A stretch of 64,000 nucleotides of DNA from Trichodesmium sp050015995 (GCF_050015995.1 NZ_JBNHEP010000047.1:62001-126000), one strand, 5' to 3'. Positions 35,491 to 45,287 are shown, numbered from the stretch's first letter. Translations and numbers: made by a program. Notes: generated from the letters alone by a model not told the origin.

Positions 35491-35626
35491 TATCAAATCC
35501 GGTAGCATTGGTGTAATTAGATAATAAGAGTGTGGGGAGTGTGGGGAAATGGGGAGAGCTAGAAAGATTTAGCAATAGCACTCGTGAAGTGAACATTTTT
35601 TTATACCGAATCAAGCGGATTTGATA
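35491..35626. mobile_element. MITE family F12 with TTA duplication
   Basis: The ends TATCAAATCCGG and CGGATTTGATA are inverted, with TTA on each side (35488-35490 and 35627-35629). A relative (TATCATGTCCGG ends, also TTA) is at 59544. The interior has GTGTGGGGA-type repeats. Confidence 0.8.
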
Positions 35627-35814
35627 TTACCTCAATATTTTAGAATTGAATTAGAGGATAAAAATTAAAATCTACCACACTCATATACTTGAAGAAGGAA
35701 AAAGTGGATGGGGACTCAACACCCAACCAATTGTAAACACCGTTTAGACGGCGGGGTATTAAACCAAAAAAAAAAGATAAAAAAACTCGTAAACACAGTA
35801 AAATATAATTCAAA

Positions 35815-37635
35815 ATGAGTACCCAAATAGAATTTAGCTTTTCTGACTTAATCGCAGGATATATTACCAAATACGACTCAGAAACAGATATTTTTGGGAT
35901 CAAAACAACAGATGGCAGAGAATTTCAAGCCAGACTAAGTCCAATATCTTACGCCAAACTCGTACAAAACTTAGACGAAGCATACCCAGATGCTACAGGT
36001 TCGATGCGGTCAATGTTAGTACCTGGTCGGTATATATTTACATACGGAGTCTTTTACCCAGATAGCCCCATATTTGAAGCCAAACAAATTATATTTGTCG
36101 GTCGCCAAGTAGACGACTACGTTTTTGAGAAACCAAACTGGTGGGTAGACCAGGTGCGTTCCCTTGCTAATTTTTATGTCAAGGCTCAGTTTGGCGATGA
36201 AGAAATTGATTATCGCAACTATCGCACAACCCTAAGTCTATCCGGTGCAAAATCTCAGGTAAACTTCTCTCAAGAAACTGATACTATTTCCCGGATGGTT
36301 TACGGGATGGCGACTGCCTATATGATGACTGGGGAAGAAACTTTTCTAGAAGCAGCAGAAAAAGGCACCGAATATCTGCGAGACCACATGAGGTTTGTAG
36401 ACTTAGACGAAGGTATTGTCTATTGGTATCACGGTATTGATGTACAAGGGGAAAGAGAGCAGAAAATTTTCGCTTCAGAATTTGGGGATGACTACGATGC
36501 TATTCCTGCTTACGAACAAATTTACGCCCTTGCAGGTCCATTACAAACATATCGGCTTAATGGCGACCCTCGGATCATGGACGATACCGAGAAAACTATC
36601 AAACTATTCAACGACTTCTACCTGGATAAGAGCGAACGTGGTGGTTATTACTCTCACCTAGATCCTATTACTTTAGATCCTCTGAGCCAGTCATTAGGTC
36701 GGAACAAAGGTACAAAAAACTGGAACTCAGTGGGCGACCATGCACCAGCATATTTAATTAATCTCTGGTTAGCAACAGAAAAACCAGAATATGCGGATAT
36801 GCTCGAATATACCTTTGACACTATTGAAAAGCGGTTCCCAGATTATGAAAATTGTCCGTTTGTCAATGAAAAATTCTTTGAAGACTGGAGTCCAGACCAT
36901 ACTTGGGGATGGCAGCAAAACCGGGCAGTAGTTGGTCACAACATGAAAATTGCCTGGAATTTGATGCGGATGAATAGCCTCAAACCCAAGGATGCTTATG
37001 TTAATCTGGCAAAGAAAATTGCTGAGTTGATGCCAGCAGTGGGTAGCGACCAACAACGGGGTGGTTGGTATGATGTAGTAGAACGAGCATTAGGAGAAGG
37101 TGAAAAAACTCACCGTTTTGTTTGGCACGATCGCAAAGCTTGGTGGCAGCAAGAACAGTCTATTCTAGCTTATTATATCCTCGCAGGAGTTTTGGGAGAA
37201 CCAGAATATCATCGGTTAGCGCGGGAAGCTGCTGCTTTTTACAACGCTTGGTTCTTAGATACAGAAGATGGTGGGGTTTATTTCAACGTTCTTGCTAATG
37301 GTATTCCTTTCTTGGCAAGTGGTAACGAACGGGGTAAAGGTTCCCACTCCATGAGCGGTTATCACTCTACAGAGTTAGCTTTCCTCGCGGCTGTTTATAC
37401 TAATCTATTGGTTAATAAGCAGCCAATGGATTTTTACTTTAAGCCTATTCCTGGTGGTTTCCCTGATAATATTCTGCGGGTGTCGCCAGACATTCTACCT
37501 CCAGGTAGTATTAAAATTGGCTGTGTAGAAATTGATGGCAAACCCTACAGTGATTTTGATGCTGATAAACTGAGTGTTAAATTGCCTGATACTAAAGAAA
37601 GGGTGAAAGTTAAGGTAAATATTGTACCTACCTGA
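35815..37635 (+). CDS. AGE-family epimerase/isomerase
   Basis: This is a 606-residue cytoplasmic protein. Residues 125-540 form an alpha/alpha-barrel of the N-acylglucosamine 2-epimerase / mannose isomerase family: TISRMVYGMATAYMMTGEE, GGYYSHLD, NSVGDHAPAYLINLWLAT, HTWGWQQNRAVVGHNMKIAW, FVWHDRKAWWQQEQSILAYY, with several conserved His that usually do acid/base catalysis. Residues 1-110 are an extra domain not in the 400-residue epimerases, with beta strands (GYITKYDSETDIFGIKTTDG). Residues 545-606 are an added beta-rich tail. The product is a sugar epimer whose identity is unknown. It precedes STAS and GlgX genes, which suggests a link to storage-sugar metabolism. Confidence 0.85.
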   Translation: MSTQIEFSFSDLIAGYITKYDSETDIFGIKTTDGREFQARLSPISYAKLVQNLDEAYPDATGSMRSMLVPGRYIFTYGVFYPDSPIFEAKQIIFVGRQVDDYVFEKPNWWVDQVRSLANFYVKAQFGDEEIDYRNYRTTLSLSGAKSQVNFSQETDTISRMVYGMATAYMMTGEETFLEAAEKGTEYLRDHMRFVDLDEGIVYWYHGIDVQGEREQKIFASEFGDDYDAIPAYEQIYALAGPLQTYRLNGDPRIMDDTEKTIKLFNDFYLDKSERGGYYSHLDPITLDPLSQSLGRNKGTKNWNSVGDHAPAYLINLWLATEKPEYADMLEYTFDTIEKRFPDYENCPFVNEKFFEDWSPDHTWGWQQNRAVVGHNMKIAWNLMRMNSLKPKDAYVNLAKKIAELMPAVGSDQQRGGWYDVVERALGEGEKTHRFVWHDRKAWWQQEQSILAYYILAGVLGEPEYHRLAREAAAFYNAWFLDTEDGGVYFNVLANGIPFLASGNERGKGSHSMSGYHSTELAFLAAVYTNLLVNKQPMDFYFKPIPGGFPDNILRVSPDILPPGSIKIGCVEIDGKPYSDFDADKLSVKLPDTKERVKVKVNIVPT

Positions 37636-37671
37636 GTTGCTTGAAAACCAAAATTTTAGAGTTAAAAGTTC

Positions 37672-37716
37672 AAATAACCCCATAGATACATCTAGGGGGT
37701 TTAAATTATTTTTTTC
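37672..37716 (+). terminator. possible terminator after the AGE gene
   Basis: AACCCC (37676) pairs with GGGGTT (37696), and a T-rich tract follows about 10 bases later. It is a weak candidate because the T-run is not adjacent. Confidence 0.4.
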
Positions 37717-37864
37717 TGGTGTTGCTGATTCTAGGTATGATTTGATAATTTTGGATTAGTTTGAAACTTAATTAATATTAACTGTTCCTTATTACCTATA
37801 AACTTACTTTCATACCTTACAGCGATTTTCAAATTGATGAACTACATCGTCACAACCAAAACCC

Positions 37865-37894
37865 AGTAGGGACGTTCCATGGAACGTCCCTACT
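37865..37894. repeat. perfect 30-bp palindrome
   Basis: The half AGTAGGGACGTTCCA is followed directly by its exact complement. It is the same kind as the palindrome at 4457-4480. No gene in 37717-38224. Confidence 0.85.
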
Positions 37895-38224
37895 ATGGTC
37901 TACCGAAATGAAAACCGCTGTAATTCAGCAATGCCTTTTTTTTGTTAAATTTGTGGTATAAAATCTGTGGTAGTAGATTGAAGAAGGAGTCAGGAGACAA
38001 AAGACAAGTGTCAGAATCAATAGTGGGGACAATTAAGATCCATCACTAATAATTGCAGACCACCAAAGGCTCGGATTTGCTGCTGGTCTTAAACCCATTT
38101 CTTCATCCGCCAGTTGTACAGAATTCCATTTAGCAATTCAGACAGTACGCTACTGACGGTTCATCTACCTCTACCTGAAATCTTTGTTGATAACTGAGAC
38201 CAAACACTTAAATATTGTTATAGA

Positions 38225-38578
38225 ATGATACAAATTGATATTAATACAGTAGAAGAAAATATTACAGTAGTAGAACTAACAGGGGACATTGACGCTAGTA
38301 CAGCACCTAAAGTTTCAGAAGAAATTCTACCTCTAGCTACTCCTGGGTGCAAAATTCTGATAAATATGAGCAATGTACCATATATGTCTAGTGCAGGGTT
38401 GCGTACATTACTATCATTGTACCGACAAACAACAGCACAGGAAGGAAAAGTTGTATTAGTCGGGCTTTCAGAAGAGCTTCAAGATACTATGTCTGTGACT
38501 GGGTTTCTAGACTTTTTTGCAACTGCTGAAAATGTTGAGTCAGGAATGGCAGCGCTAAAGTCAATAATTGATAATTGA
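38225..38578 (+). CDS. STAS anti-sigma factor antagonist
   Basis: This 117-residue STAS domain protein is of the SpoIIAA/RsbV kind. In partner switching the unphosphorylated form binds an RsbW-type kinase and frees its target. The phosphorylatable Ser is expected at Ser56 in MSSAGLRTLL, aligned with SpoIIAA Ser58. TGDIDASTAP at residues 19-28 is the conserved strand-loop. It precedes glgX. Two RsbW-like kinases and a second STAS protein lie within 5 kb, so a local switch is likely. ATG 38225, with no clear ribosome site. Confidence 0.92.
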   Translation: MIQIDINTVEENITVVELTGDIDASTAPKVSEEILPLATPGCKILINMSNVPYMSSAGLRTLLSLYRQTTAQEGKVVLVGLSEELQDTMSVTGFLDFFATAENVESGMAALKSIIDN

Positions 38579-38962
38579 TCATGGATAATTACCTCTCCCT
38601 AAAAGGAAAAGAATTGAATAAAAAGAAAATTAATTCATTGTTTCTCCTTTAAAGGAGAGGCATTTTACCTTAATTATTCGGTAAAATCTTGTTAAGCTGT
38701 TCAGCATTTAAAGTACATATCCAATTTTTGTGAAAGGGAGTAATAAATATAAATAGGACTTACGCACTGACAATAGATATAGGTCTTTGTGCGTTACGCT
38801 ACTGCTAACACACCCTACCAATAGCTAGGATTTGAGATTGCTTCCATATGGGTCGCAATGACGAAAATACGCTGTAGGAGCGTAATTCCTGAATTATTAA
38901 TAATTATTAATTATTAATTATTAATTACCTCTCCTATTTCCCCATCATATTAATCAAAAGTC
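38579..38962. other. spacer with heptamer and truncated F3 repeats
   Basis: There are ATTAATT heptamers at 38895-38925, a GGACTTACGCA end at 38757 without a matching right end, and a CTCTCC(T)...AGGAGAGG inverted pair (38593, 38652). No gene. Confidence 0.5.
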
Positions 38963-41083
38963 ATGCAATTAGATCGTATTGATATTCACCCTACCCATAG
39001 TTACGGTGACTTTAAACTGCGTAGTGGAAATCCTTTTCCATTCGGTGCAACTATGGTGCCGGGGGGAGTAAATTTTTCCATCTTCTCTTCTCATGCCACA
39101 TCCTGTACATTGGTCTTGTTTCAAAAAGGTGCTCCAAAACCAATGGCAGAAATTCCCTTTCCTGAAGAATTTAGAATTGGGAACGTTTATTGCATGATTG
39201 TCTTCCACCTAGATATAGAAAATATAGAATATGGTTACCGCATGGATGGACCGAATAATTTCCATGACGGTCAATGGTTCGACAAAAGTAAAATTCTCAT
39301 GGACCCCTACGCTAAGGTTATTGGGGGTCGGGATATTTGGGGAGTGTTTCCTAACTGGGATGATATTTATCAACACCGGGCTAGAATTGCCTATGATGAT
39401 TTTGACTGGGAAAATGACCGTCCTCTAGAAATACCGCCACAAGATCAGATTATTTATGAAATGCACGTTCGTAGCTTTACTGCTCATCCTTCTTCTGGCG
39501 TCAAACATCCGGGAACATTTGCTGCTATCCGGGAAAAAATTCCTTACCTCAAAGAATTGGGTGTTAACGCGGTGGAGTTGATGCCGATCTACGAATTTGA
39601 TGAGTTTGAAAATTCCCGCCCCAGCCCAATAACAGGGGAAATGCTCTACAATTATTGGGGTTATAGCACGGTTGGATTTTTTGCTCCCAAGGCAGGATAT
39701 GCAGCTACAGGTAAGTTAGGGATGCAGATGGATGAGTTAAAAGCTCTAGTTAAAGACCTGCATAAAAATGGGATTGAAGTAATTCTGGATGTTGTGTTCA
39801 ATCACACAGCAGAAGGAAATGAAAACGGTCCGACAATTTCTTTCAGGGGTATTGACAATAAGGTATATTATATGCTAACTCCCGAGGGTTACTACTATAA
39901 CTTTAGTGGTTGTGGCAATACTATTAATTGTAATAACCCCATTGTGAGAAATGTGGTGTTAGATTGTTTGCGCTATTGGGCAAGTGAATATCATATTGAT
40001 GGTTTCCGGTTTGATTTGGCTTCAATTCTCGGACGCGACCCCTGGGGGGCGCCATTGGCAAATCCTCCACTTTTAGAGACTCTGGCTTTTGACCCGATTT
40101 TAGCTAACTGTAAATTGATTGCAGAAGCTTGGGATGCAGGTGGTTTATACCAAGTTGGTTCTTTCCCTGCTTTTGGACGTTGGGCAGAATGGAATGGTAA
40201 GTATCGCGATGCAATTCGCAAATTTATTAAAGGTGATTGTACTGTAGGGGAAATGGCGCAACGATTACAAGGTTCCCCAGACCTATATGCTTGGCAAGGT
40301 CGCGCTCCTGCAACATCTATTAATTTTATTACTGCCCATGACGGTTTCACTCTAGCCGATATGGTTTCCTACAATGAGAAACATAACGAAGCTAATGGTG
40401 AAAATAATAATGATGGTGCGAATGATAACGAAAGTTGGAACTGTGGAGCGGAGGGTTGGACTGATGACCCAGGGATAAATGCTTTGCGTAGTCGTCAGAT
40501 GCGAAATGCGATCGCAATTATGATGATTAGTCAAGGTGTTCCTATGTTGTTGATGGGAGATGAAATAGGGCGGAGTAAAAATGGTAATAATAATACTTAT
40601 TGCCACGACTCGGAACTAAATTGGCTAAACTGGGAATTATTGGAAACTAATTCTGAGTTATTTAGGTTTGTGAAGAATTGCATTGCATTTCGGAAAGCTC
40701 ATCCAGTATTGAGAAATCGCAACCATTTCCGAAATCAAGATTATGCAGGTAGTGGAAATTCTGATATTACTTGGCATGGTACTCAGGTCTGGAATGCTGA
40801 CTGGTCAGCTCATTGTCGGACTTTGGCTTTTATGCTTTGTGGTAAACACGCTACAGAGGCAACAGAGCAAGATAATGATATTTATGTAGCAATGAATATG
40901 CACTGGGAAAGTGTCTGGTTTGAAATTCCCGGTTTATCAGAGGGGAAACATTGGCACGTTTTTGCTAATACTGCTTGTACCTCGCCAGAAGATGCTTGGG
41001 AGCCAGGGAACGAACCTGTTTTGGAAAATCAACAGGGATTATTACTTGGCGATCGCTCCGTAGTTATTTTGGTAAGTAAATAA
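38963..41083 (+). CDS. glgX: glycogen debranching enzyme GlgX (isoamylase type)
   Basis: This 706-residue GH13 enzyme hydrolyses alpha-1,6 branches of glycogen limit dextrins. An N-terminal CBM48-like domain (GATMVPGGVNFSIFSSHA) comes first, then the catalytic barrel. Region I is DVVFNHT; region II DGFRFDLAS carries the nucleophile Asp; region III EAWDAGG carries the acid Glu; region IV ITAHDGF carries the transition-state Asp. Length is normal. ATG 38963. It sits between two STAS genes. An inverted AATTTCAC/GTGAAATT hairpin lies 30 bases after the stop. Glycogen breakdown and the regulatory genes may be co-regulated; this is inferred from position. Confidence 0.95.
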   Translation: MQLDRIDIHPTHSYGDFKLRSGNPFPFGATMVPGGVNFSIFSSHATSCTLVLFQKGAPKPMAEIPFPEEFRIGNVYCMIVFHLDIENIEYGYRMDGPNNFHDGQWFDKSKILMDPYAKVIGGRDIWGVFPNWDDIYQHRARIAYDDFDWENDRPLEIPPQDQIIYEMHVRSFTAHPSSGVKHPGTFAAIREKIPYLKELGVNAVELMPIYEFDEFENSRPSPITGEMLYNYWGYSTVGFFAPKAGYAATGKLGMQMDELKALVKDLHKNGIEVILDVVFNHTAEGNENGPTISFRGIDNKVYYMLTPEGYYYNFSGCGNTINCNNPIVRNVVLDCLRYWASEYHIDGFRFDLASILGRDPWGAPLANPPLLETLAFDPILANCKLIAEAWDAGGLYQVGSFPAFGRWAEWNGKYRDAIRKFIKGDCTVGEMAQRLQGSPDLYAWQGRAPATSINFITAHDGFTLADMVSYNEKHNEANGENNNDGANDNESWNCGAEGWTDDPGINALRSRQMRNAIAIMMISQGVPMLLMGDEIGRSKNGNNNTYCHDSELNWLNWELLETNSELFRFVKNCIAFRKAHPVLRNRNHFRNQDYAGSGNSDITWHGTQVWNADWSAHCRTLAFMLCGKHATEATEQDNDIYVAMNMHWESVWFEIPGLSEGKHWHVFANTACTSPEDAWEPGNEPVLENQQGLLLGDRSVVILVSK

Positions 41084-41172
41084 ACTCAGAAATGATATTA
41101 TAAAGAGACCAAAAATTTCACCTATAGTGAAATTGCTACAAAATCAAAAAAATCAACAACAAAGGAAAAATT

Positions 41173-41511
41173 ATGGCTTTTACAGCAACCCTAGAAACAA
41201 TCAAAGATAATATTGCTAAAATAACATTATCTGGAGAACTAGATGGAGCTACAGCTCCTGACTTTAAAACAAAAGTAGAAGAGGCAGCAGCTACAAGTCC
41301 GAAAAGACTTGTTTTGATGATGCAAGACCTAGAATTTATGGCAAGTGCGGGTCTACGGATATTGATTTTTGCTAAACAAAAAATGGGAACAGGTGTTGAT
41401 ATTTATATGGTAGGTCTTCAAGAAATGGTGCTGGATACTATCAAGAAAACTGGCTTCGATCAGAGTGTTTATTTGCTAGATGAGTATGATGCAGCTAAGA
41501 TAGAAGCTTAA
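41173..41511 (+). CDS. STAS anti-sigma factor antagonist
   Basis: This 112-residue STAS protein is paralogous to 38225. The expected phospho-acceptor is Ser58 in MASAGLRIL; LSGELDGATAP is the strand-loop block. ATG 41173 follows AAAGGA by 7 bases. The stop codon TAA (41509-41511) lies inside the 6-bp target duplication TAATTA of F1 copy D, which begins 3 bases later, so the coding sequence was kept exactly intact. It is probably a partner of the kinases at 42143 and 42979. Confidence 0.92.
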   Translation: MAFTATLETIKDNIAKITLSGELDGATAPDFKTKVEEAAATSPKRLVLMMQDLEFMASAGLRILIFAKQKMGTGVDIYMVGLQEMVLDTIKKTGFDQSVYLLDEYDAAKIEA

Positions 41512-41514
41512 TTA

Positions 41515-41755
<241 letters not shown>

Positions 41756-42142
41756 TAATTAACAACCTATTAGAATCTGCTATGTCCTGAAAATTTCCTC
41801 AACAAAAGGATAAGTGGACATTGCAGATTTCCTTAATTCAGAAAACCTAATTTTTCCCTAATTTCCTCCTACACTGTTATCTTAATAACAAGATTTTTTG
41901 GGGTGCTAGATCCAAATACAGGTTTACTCAGCTATGTAAATGGAGGGAAACTTAATTTACATATAAAAGACTTAAAAAAATAGTAGAAAAACCTGCGAAT
42001 TATGGGTCATAATTGATATATTGCATTAAAAATAGATTGTTTGATTATATATAATATGTACCACAATTTGATGATATTACTATATTTGCAGTGGAAATAA
42101 ATCAACTCAAACTATTAGCATAAAACAAAAAAAGGAGTATTT

Positions 42143-42643
42143 ATGGAAGCATTAATATTACCAGGAAAACTAGATAATCTAGGACTAATTCGTAAATATA
42201 TTAAGTCAGCAGCAACAGAAGCAGGTTTAGAAAAGAAAGCATCATATAAATTGTGTTTAGCAGTAGATGAAATGGCAACAAATATTATTACTCATGGTTA
42301 TGATAAGAATGGATTAGAAGGAAATATTTCTGTGGAAGCTAAAATAGATGAAAAAAGTTTAACCGTTTATATTGAAGATACAGCAACACCTTTCGATCCT
42401 ACTACAAAAGAACCAGTTACAAAAGAAGATTTAGAAAACAGAATAAAAGAAGGTATCCCTGGTGGATCGGGAGTTTACTTAGTCTGTCAAAGTGTTGATA
42501 AGTTTATTTACGAACATATAGGAAATCGCAATCGTAATATTTTAATTGTGGGTAGTCCTAAATATGTAACGATAGAAGGAAAATATCCAAAAATAGTGTG
42601 TTGCTCTGATGTCAATAACATCTCTCATTTTCCAACAAGCTAG
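42143..42643 (+). CDS. RsbW-like anti-sigma serine kinase
   Basis: This is a 166-residue GHKL ATPase of the RsbW/SpoIIAB type. The N-box is AVDEMATNIITHGY (residues 50-63), G1 is IEDTATPFDP and the G2 region is GIPGGSGVYLV. Such kinases hold a sigma factor or other target and phosphorylate their STAS antagonist on Ser. ATG 42143 follows AAAGGAG. About 60 percent of its core is shared with the gene at 42979, including identical 5' flanks, so both arose by tandem duplication. The C-terminal 30 residues differ. Confidence 0.9.
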   Translation: MEALILPGKLDNLGLIRKYIKSAATEAGLEKKASYKLCLAVDEMATNIITHGYDKNGLEGNISVEAKIDEKSLTVYIEDTATPFDPTTKEPVTKEDLENRIKEGIPGGSGVYLVCQSVDKFIYEHIGNRNRNILIVGSPKYVTIEGKYPKIVCCSDVNNISHFPTS

Positions 42644-42758
42644 AAAATCATATTGGAGCGATTTGATACTTAGCTCACGATTATAATGCATCCTTACCTG
42701 TCTAGGACTACCTAATTATGAATAGGACTACAACATAATAGAGATAATTGTACTGAAT

Positions 42759-42899
42759 ATGTTGGAATCAAAACTACTTAAAACCAGGTGACTTAATGCA
42801 AGTTATTTCGCCTAGTGGCTGTCTACGAGAGTTAGATGCTTTTAACAAAGGAGTAGAAATTTGGCGATCGCGTGACTATCAAGTGGAATATTTACTATA
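42759..42899 (+). pseudogene. truncated, frameshifted 5' copy of the LD-carboxypeptidase gene
   Basis: Bases from ATG 42759 match the start of the gene at 43531 (ACTACTTAAAACCAGG, CGCCTAGTGGCTGTC, TTTGGCGATCGCG), but one extra base after the second codon shifts the frame to TGA, and the match ends near 42885. It is the tail of a duplicated block whose first part is the RsbW-like gene at 42143. Confidence 0.82.
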
Positions 42900-42978
42900 A
42901 TTTAATGATATGAGAATGTTAAAGGTGGGTATAAATTAACTAAAACTATTTCTAAAAAACTCAAAAAAAGGAGTATTT

Positions 42979-43464
42979 ATGGAACCTTTAGAAGTGCCTG
43001 GTAGCCTAGACTATTTACAAGAAATTCGTCAATATGTGGCTTCAGCAGCACAAGAAGCTGGTTTGGAAAGAAGAGAAGCATCATTGAAGAGAGCAGTGGA
43101 TGAAATAGCAACAAATATTATTACTCATGGTTATAATGAAGTTGGATTAGAAGGAAATATATATCTGGAAGCTAAAATAGATTGCGAAAGTCTCGATATT
43201 GTTCTTGAAGATACTGGAATACCATTTGACCCCACAAAAAGAGAAACTGTGACAGGGGAAACTTTAAGAGAACTTTTAGAAAATTTAGACCCAGGTGGCT
43301 GGGGGCTTTACTTAGCGAAGGAAGCTGTTGACGACTGGAGGTATGAAAGAGTAGGCGACCGAAATCGTAATATTTTAATTGTGAATAGGACTAATGGACT
43401 GACACGCCTTAAATGTTGCTTTAGGAAAATTTGCCAAACCTTGCTAGGGCAACAATTACACTGA
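42979..43464 (+). CDS. RsbW-like anti-sigma serine kinase, MITE-extended
   Basis: This 161-residue paralogue of 42143 has the N-box AVDEIATNIITHGY, G1 LEDTGIPFDPT and a G2-like PGGWGLYLAKEAVDDW. ATG 42979 follows the same AAAGGAGTATTT leader. The last 23 residues (from NGLTRLKCC to GQQLH) are encoded by an F14 element at 43394-43498. Before that insertion the frame would have ended VNRTTT and TAA. The extension is Cys- and Arg-rich and unlike the family. Whether kinase function survives is unknown; the ATP-binding motifs are intact. Confidence 0.88.
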   Translation: MEPLEVPGSLDYLQEIRQYVASAAQEAGLERREASLKRAVDEIATNIITHGYNEVGLEGNIYLEAKIDCESLDIVLEDTGIPFDPTKRETVTGETLRELLENLDPGGWGLYLAKEAVDDWRYERVGDRNRNILIVNRTNGLTRLKCCFRKICQTLLGQQLH

Positions 43465-43498
43465 AAAATCTAATGCACTATTTTAGCTGTGTCAGTCT
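43394..43498. mobile_element. MITE family F14 in the RsbW-like gene
   Basis: This 105-bp element is flanked by ACTA (43390-43393 and 43499-43502), with ends near GGACTGACAC and GTGTCAGTCT. The empty site GAATAGGACTACAACATAATAG survives in the duplicated block at 42720-42741. Confidence 0.88.
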
Positions 43499-43530
43499 AC
43501 TACAACATAATAGGGATAATCGTACTTAAT

Positions 43531-44424
43531 ATGCTAAATCAAAACTACTTAAAACCAGGTGACTTAATGCAAGTTATTTCGCCTAGTGGCTGTCTACGAG
43601 AGTTAGATGCTTTTAACAAAGGAGTAGAAATTTGGCGATCGCGTGGCTATGAAGTACAACTCACCCCTAACTACGACAAGCAGTGGGGTTATTTAGCAGG
43701 TACAGATGAAAGTCGCTGTAATCAATTAGCAGCAGCTATTAATAATAAAAATATTCGTGGAATTCTCTGTTCTAGGGGTGGTTATGGTGCTAGTCGCTTA
43801 CTCGAAAATTGGCAATGGCTACCAAGAGCTACGCCTAAATGGTTGATTGGTTTTTCTGATATTACTACTCTGTTATGGACTTTTAGTAAAATTGATTTTC
43901 CCTGCGTTCATGGTCCATTATTAACTACTTTAGCTGGGGAGCCAGAATGGTCAATTCAAAGACTATTTGATTTGGTGGAGGGTCTTCCCTTAGAACCTTT
44001 AAAAGGAAATGGTTGGGGTGGTGGCCAAGCAAAGGGTTACTTAATGCCAGCAAATTTGACTGTAGCTGGTCATTTATTAGGTACTAAGTATCAACCAGAT
44101 TTGATTGGGACAATTTTAGCTTTGGAAGATGTGAATGAAGCTCCTTACCGCATTGACCGAATGTTGACTCAGTGGAGGATGGCTGGTGTTTTGCAGGAGG
44201 TTAAAGGTATCGCTCTGGGGCGGTTTAGTCAGTGTTCCCCTGGACGAATGAATCATACTGAGTTTACTGTGGAAGAAGTATTGCGCGATCGCTTGGCCGA
44301 TCTAAATATTCCCATTGTCTCTGACCTTCCCTTTGGCCATGATAGCCCTAATGCTGCTTTACCTGTGGGAGTGGAAGCTAATCTTGATGGAGATAAAGGT
44401 ATTCTGGAAATTATCAGGAAGTAA
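43531..44424 (+). CDS. LD-carboxypeptidase (peptidase S66)
   Basis: This 297-residue serine peptidase of the LdcA/MccF family removes the terminal D-Ala from tetrapeptide muropeptides in cell-wall recycling; MccF relatives cleave microcin C. The nucleophile Ser is in GFSDITTLLW, Glu is near LEDVNEAPYRIDRML, and His is in FGHDSPNAALPVG. CSRGGYGASRLL is another family block. I use ATG 43531, where homology begins (LKPGDLMQVISPSG); an upstream frame start at 43489 lies in repeat sequence. A broken copy of its 5' end lies upstream at 42759. Confidence 0.9.
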   Translation: MLNQNYLKPGDLMQVISPSGCLRELDAFNKGVEIWRSRGYEVQLTPNYDKQWGYLAGTDESRCNQLAAAINNKNIRGILCSRGGYGASRLLENWQWLPRATPKWLIGFSDITTLLWTFSKIDFPCVHGPLLTTLAGEPEWSIQRLFDLVEGLPLEPLKGNGWGGGQAKGYLMPANLTVAGHLLGTKYQPDLIGTILALEDVNEAPYRIDRMLTQWRMAGVLQEVKGIALGRFSQCSPGRMNHTEFTVEEVLRDRLADLNIPIVSDLPFGHDSPNAALPVGVEANLDGDKGILEIIRK

Positions 44425-44437
44425 GGAGTAAGAAGCA

Positions 44438-44658
44438 ATATAGAATCCGGTTATCTAAATATATGTTCATAATTCTATCTAGACTTCAATATTCATAGGA
44501 CTTACGCATAGACCATATATGTAGAGTTTAAAAACTATAACGTTATAGTTTTTGGCGCTATATGCAGTACCCATGCGTAAGTCCTGATTCAATCTCCCCC
44601 TGTACCCTGTCAAAAATCTCCCGCAGATATACAATAAGTGTTCAACCTGATTTTATAT
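44438..44658. mobile_element. MITE family F9 carrying a nested F3
   Basis: The left end ATATAGAATCCGGTTA and right end CAACCTGATTTTATAT resemble the F9 copy at 22237. It is interrupted by an F3 element at 44496-44586; across that insertion the host reads CTTCAATATTCAATCTCCCC. Confidence 0.65.
44496..44586. mobile_element. MITE family F3, 91 bp, nested in F9
   Basis: The ends TAGGACTTACGCAT and ATGCGTAAGTCCTG are inverted, with the 5-bp duplication ATTCA (44491-44495 and 44587-44591). The core is a perfect AACTATAACGTTATAGTT palindrome. Confidence 0.85.
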
Positions 44659-44810
44659 GAGGGTTTGGAAACCAAACTCCTAGGGTAATGTTTTCTGATT
44701 TTTTTCGCTAATGAGGGGTCTGACCCAGAACTACAACGTTATAGTTTTTGAAATTTTTGGATGATATAGAATTCGGTTATATAATAAGTGTTCAACCTGA
44801 TTTTATATAA

Positions 44811-44974
44811 GAGACTGTTTGTAAAATTTTGTAAAGGAAAGCAATCGCCCTTTAAAAGGAAAGCAATCGCCCTTTAAACTGTAAAAACTTGCTTATTTAT
44901 CCGGTTATTTTGCAGTCTGGAATAACCAATTTGCGAGGGCTACCAACACTTCATAATTCTTTACAAACAACCTC
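44811..44974. mobile_element. MITE family F11 with TAA duplication
   Basis: This 164-bp element has ends GAGACTGTTTGTAAA and TTTACAAACAACCTC, and TAA on each side (44808-44810 and 44975-44977). It contains a duplicated GGAAAGCAATCGCCCTTTAAA unit. The second copy is at 63435. No gene in 44975-45287. Confidence 0.85.
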
Positions 44975-45287
44975 TAAGAAGTTGTTAGTTAGCAATTATC
45001 ATATTTGACTACTTCCGACTTATTCCATTGTGGTGGGAGTAAGACCTCTAAGCATTCTTCATCTTTTTCCAAGACTTAACTCTTTTACCCTCCTAAATTT
45101 TAACTTTTTGGCAAGTCAAAATTTTTTATTAAAAATCCTTGCTAATCGGTAAATTTAGCCAGGAGCTTAACTCCTGAGCAAGCCAATCACGCTCAGGGGG
45201 AGTCAAGTCGAAATTATTATTCCATCTTAAATTATCACCCACTGTGAATTTATTCGTTCCTACCCAAATGTTAATTTTAGGAGGTAC

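Noticed and set aside
36769..37056. Minus-strand frame opposite the AGE gene
   Set aside because: It is a shadow of a well-supported gene, with no family signs.
41114..41134. AATTTCAC/GTGAAATT hairpin after glgX as a terminator
   Set aside because: No T-run follows, and it lies close to the next gene's start; its role is unclear.
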